Shown here in pieces: positions 6,430-8,348 of a stretch of 8,348 nt of DNA (position 1 is the first letter of the stretch; each line of letters opens with the position of its first letter). A model generated the notes under the pieces. It worked only from the letters and a program-made list of their open reading frames with translations. It was not told where the DNA came from and made no database searches. The DNA lies in assembly GCA_023461115.1 (NCBI GenBank), contig JAEWOA010000100.1, positions 1 to 8,348 on the forward strand. The letters run 5' to 3'. Source of the DNA: Actinomycetes bacterium (GTDB lineage: Bacteria; Actinomycetota; Actinomycetes; Actinomycetales; Cellulomonadaceae). Both the position numbers and the translations under genes were made by a program.

Positions 6430-8112
6430 ATGCCCACCGTCGTCGAGATCGAACGGCTCAAGGCGCTCGTCGAGCGCCTGGCGCCCCTGGCCGCCAAGTC
6501 GCGCGGCGAGCTCATCGCGGCCGACGACTGGAACACGCTCGTCGCCGCGCTGATCGAGCTCGGCCGCGCGACCGTCGCGGCCGAGCATGCGGATGTGCCG
6601 CAGCACGAGCACCCGGACCAGGTCTCGATCGGCTGGCTCGACCCTCAGCTGCGCCAGCTCATCACGGGCGGCGGCCTGGCGGACCCGGCGCTCGACACCA
6701 CGCTGCTCAAGCTGCGCCGGGACGTGGGCCTGCTGGACACCAGGCTCGAGCGCGTCGGCGTGGACCTGCAGGACGCGCGCGAGCGCGTGGCGGTCGTCGC
6801 GACGAACGACCTGACCCGCACCGCGACGCTCGACCGCCTCAACCGCAAGGTCCTCGGCGCGGCCGACGACCGCGGCGACATCGCGGACCTGCGCTCGACC
6901 CTCAAGACCCTCCAGGTGGAGGTCGGGCGCGCGGTCGAGGTCGGCAGCAAGCTCGAGGTCGACGGCAAGCCCGTCGACGTCGCCGGCCTGGTGCAGCGCG
7001 TCGTCGACGTCGAGAAGCTGCGCGATCGCCTGACGCGGCCCGACGGCTCGCTGCTCGACGCGTCCGGCCTGGAGGTCCGCCTGACCGAGCTCCAGACCGC
7101 GCTCGTCACCCAGGCGCAGCTCACCGAGGCGATCGACGAGGTGCGCAGAGCCGGCGGCGCACTCGACCAGGACAAGCTGCTGACCGCGGCGCGCACCGCC
7201 GCGCGCAAGGAGGCCACGGCGGCCGTGGACGCGCTCGGCGAGGACCTGCGCTCGCAGCTGCAGGCCCGGTTCGCGGAGGTCGGGTCGGTGGTCGACGCGG
7301 CGGTCAAGCGCGAGACCTCGGCGCTCGTCGAACAGGTGCTCGCCACCACGCGAGGCGAGCTCGCCGAATCGCTCAAGGGCCTGGACGCCCGGCTCCGCGA
7401 GAGCCTCACCGCCGACCTCGACCAGCGCCTGGCGGCCTCCGACGAGCGTACGCAGGGCCTGCTCGCGCAGTTCGGAGACTCGATCGGCGCACAGGTGGAC
7501 CGGGCCGTCCAGGACCGGGTGGCGGGCGTCCTGGGCGAGGTGGACGGCCGCCTCGGCGCGCTCGACGAGCGGCAGTCCGCGCTCGCGGCGCAGCTCAAGG
7601 ACTCGGCCACGCGGCTCGACGCGCTCGACGAGCGCATCGAGGTCAACCGCCGCAACGAGGCCGGTGAGCGTGAGCAGCTCCGCAAGGACCTGCTCACCGA
7701 GATCGGGCGCCTGGAGGTGGAGATCGACACGCGGGTGGGCCGCGGGGTCCGGGACCTGGGCGACGAGCTCAAGCTGGACCTCGAGGCCAACGTCGCCGCG
7801 ACCAGGCGGGACCTCGAGGGCACGCTCGGCGAGGTCGCGCGCCAGAGCGCCGCGACCGAGGTGCAGGTGCTCGGCGCGGGGTTGCGGGCCGACGTGCAAG
7901 GCGTCGTGCGGCAGGCGGTCGAGGCGGAGACCGCGGGCGTGAAGGACTCGGTCACGGGCGAGCTCGCGGGCCTGCAGCTGCAGGTCTCGGGGCTGGTCAC
8001 CAACGAGGTCGCGCGGCAGACGCAGAGCGTCCCGCAGCTCGTCGAGAAGCAGTTCGCGGCGTTGCAGCCCGAGCTGGAACGCCTCGTCGACAAGCGGATC
8101 GGGCGGGGGTGA
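6430..8112 (+). CDS. Long coiled-coil protein, putative tail fibre/whisker shaft
   Basis: A 560-residue, highly charged protein with no membrane segment, signal peptide or Cys. Residues 1-22 are a short amphipathic helix (EIERLKALVERLAPL). Residues 23-99 hold the module shared with the preceding gene: GELIAADDWN (26-35), HEHP (59-62), LLKLRRDV (92-99). From there to the end the sequence is nearly all heptad-like helix rich in Leu, Ala, Glu, Arg and Asp. Two short breaks interrupt it, at about 172-183 (G-S-K-L-E-V-D-G-K-P-V-D) and 203-213 (R-P-D-G-S-L-L-D-A-S-G). Two LDER motifs lie 21 residues (three heptads) apart near residues 378 and 399. A tape-measure role is unlikely: no hydrophobic segments, and it lies downstream of the baseplate genes. 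A trimeric fibre or whisker shaft fits best. The exact function is unknown. Confidence 0.6.
   Translation: MPTVVEIERLKALVERLAPLAAKSRGELIAADDWNTLVAALIELGRATVAAEHADVPQHEHPDQVSIGWLDPQLRQLITGGGLADPALDTTLLKLRRDVGLLDTRLERVGVDLQDARERVAVVATNDLTRTATLDRLNRKVLGAADDRGDIADLRSTLKTLQVEVGRAVEVGSKLEVDGKPVDVAGLVQRVVDVEKLRDRLTRPDGSLLDASGLEVRLTELQTALVTQAQLTEAIDEVRRAGGALDQDKLLTAARTAARKEATAAVDALGEDLRSQLQARFAEVGSVVDAAVKRETSALVEQVLATTRGELAESLKGLDARLRESLTADLDQRLAASDERTQGLLAQFGDSIGAQVDRAVQDRVAGVLGEVDGRLGALDERQSALAAQLKDSATRLDALDERIEVNRRNEAGEREQLRKDLLTEIGRLEVEIDTRVGRGVRDLGDELKLDLEANVAATRRDLEGTLGEVARQSAATEVQVLGAGLRADVQGVVRQAVEAETAGVKDSVTGELAGLQLQVSGLVTNEVARQTQSVPQLVEKQFAALQPELERLVDKRIGRG
6496..6726 (+). repeat. Shared DWN-HxHP-LRR module, copy 2
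   Basis: Residues 23-99 of the 560-residue protein. K23..GELIAADDWN, then HEHP 25 residues after W34, then LLKLRRDV. The gap from HxHP to LL.LRR is 33 residues here and 27 in copy 1, so a small insertion (ITGGGLADP region) separates the copies. Confidence 0.7.
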
Positions 8113-8115
8113 GCC

Positions 8116-8348
8116 GTGCTCACCGAGCTCGAGTCGCGGCTCGCGGACGTCCTGGGGGCGGCGCTTCCGGCGCCGTTCGCGGGGCGTGTGCGGCGGCGCG
8201 GCGCAGCCGCTCCCAACGGCGCGGGGCCGGTGATCCGACTGGGCGTCGAGGGGTTCGCGCCCGTCGAGCCGGACGTGATGTCGACGCGCCCCGAGGCCGG
8301 CGCGGGCGCACCGGCCCTGCGCCGCGTCGTGCGGCTGCGCGCGACGAT
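8116..8348 (+). CDS. Unknown protein, N-terminal 77 residues (3' end outside window)
   Basis: An open frame that runs off the end of the window. The previous gene's stop lies in the same frame 3 nt upstream, so the GTG at 8116 is the earliest possible start; GGGGGTGAG just upstream can serve as ribosome site. The visible part starts with an amphipathic helix (LTELESRLADVLGAALP), then a basic patch (AGRVRRRGAA), then likely strands (PVIRLGVEGFAPVEPD and RRVVRLRAT). I do not recognise it. Close spacing suggests it belongs to the same operon, so a further structural or assembly protein of the tail is the simplest guess. Base and codon use match its neighbours. Confidence 0.6.
   Translation, partial: MLTELESRLADVLGAALPAPFAGRVRRRGAAAPNGAGPVIRLGVEGFAPVEPDVMSTRPEAGAGAPALRRVVRLRAT

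Noticed and set aside
5575..7899. A 774-codon open frame on the minus strand, and others of 523, 498, 346 and 304 codons
   Set aside because: They lie antisense to well-supported plus-strand genes, have Arg/Ala/Pro-rich low-complexity translations without domain motifs, and are expected from GC-rich codon bias.
6430..8112. Tape-measure protein
   Set aside because: Tape measures usually have hydrophobic segments and lie upstream of hub and spike genes; this one is hydrophilic throughout and lies downstream of J and I.
1..8348. CRISPR, tRNA, insertion sequence or attachment site
   Set aside because: I saw no direct repeats with spacers, no tRNA-like cloverleaf, no transposase or integrase frame, and no terminal inverted repeats.

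Overview
The window is about three-quarters G+C, with G or C at nearly every third codon position and GTG starts next to ATG. This points to a high-GC actinobacterium, perhaps of the Cellulomonas type; that genus guess is inference from composition only. All ten genes are on the plus strand and fill nearly the whole window, with no intergenic gap over 46 bases. I see no RNA gene, CRISPR array, insertion sequence, promoter or terminator, so the window looks like the inside of one long operon.

Bases 1-4866 encode the baseplate of a contractile, phage-tail-like machine. In order they are: the C-terminus of a gpD/gp27-like hub, a gpV/gp5-like spike with an OB fold and beta-helix, a PAAR spike tip, a gp25/gpW wedge protein, a baseplate J protein, and a tail protein I-like protein with an added beta domain. 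These genes overlap or lie within 1 nt of each other, which suggests coupled translation of a fixed-ratio complex. The order V-(PAAR)-W-J-I is the phage P2 baseplate order with a PAAR gene inserted. PAAR proteins are typical of type VI secretion and extracellular contractile injection systems (eCIS).

Bases 4867-8112 hold three genes in the place where P2 carries its tail fibre genes. Each has its own Shine-Dalgarno sequence and a 30-46 nt leader. They encode a 165-residue tail-type beta protein, a 316-residue protein with an Ig/CnaB-like head and a helical body, and a 560-residue, almost wholly coiled-coil protein. The last two share a homologous module: a GE.I.A.DWN motif, then an HxHP motif 25-26 residues later, then an LL.LRR motif. 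I infer that they form the fibre or whisker apparatus. A tenth gene of unknown function starts at 8116 and runs off the end.

The machine is either an injection system or tailocin-like particle, or the tail module of a prophage. The window cannot settle this, because sheath, tube, ATPase, capsid and terminase genes would lie outside it. No effector or toxin is visible. The least familiar parts are the fibre-position genes and the beta extension of the tail protein I homologue.
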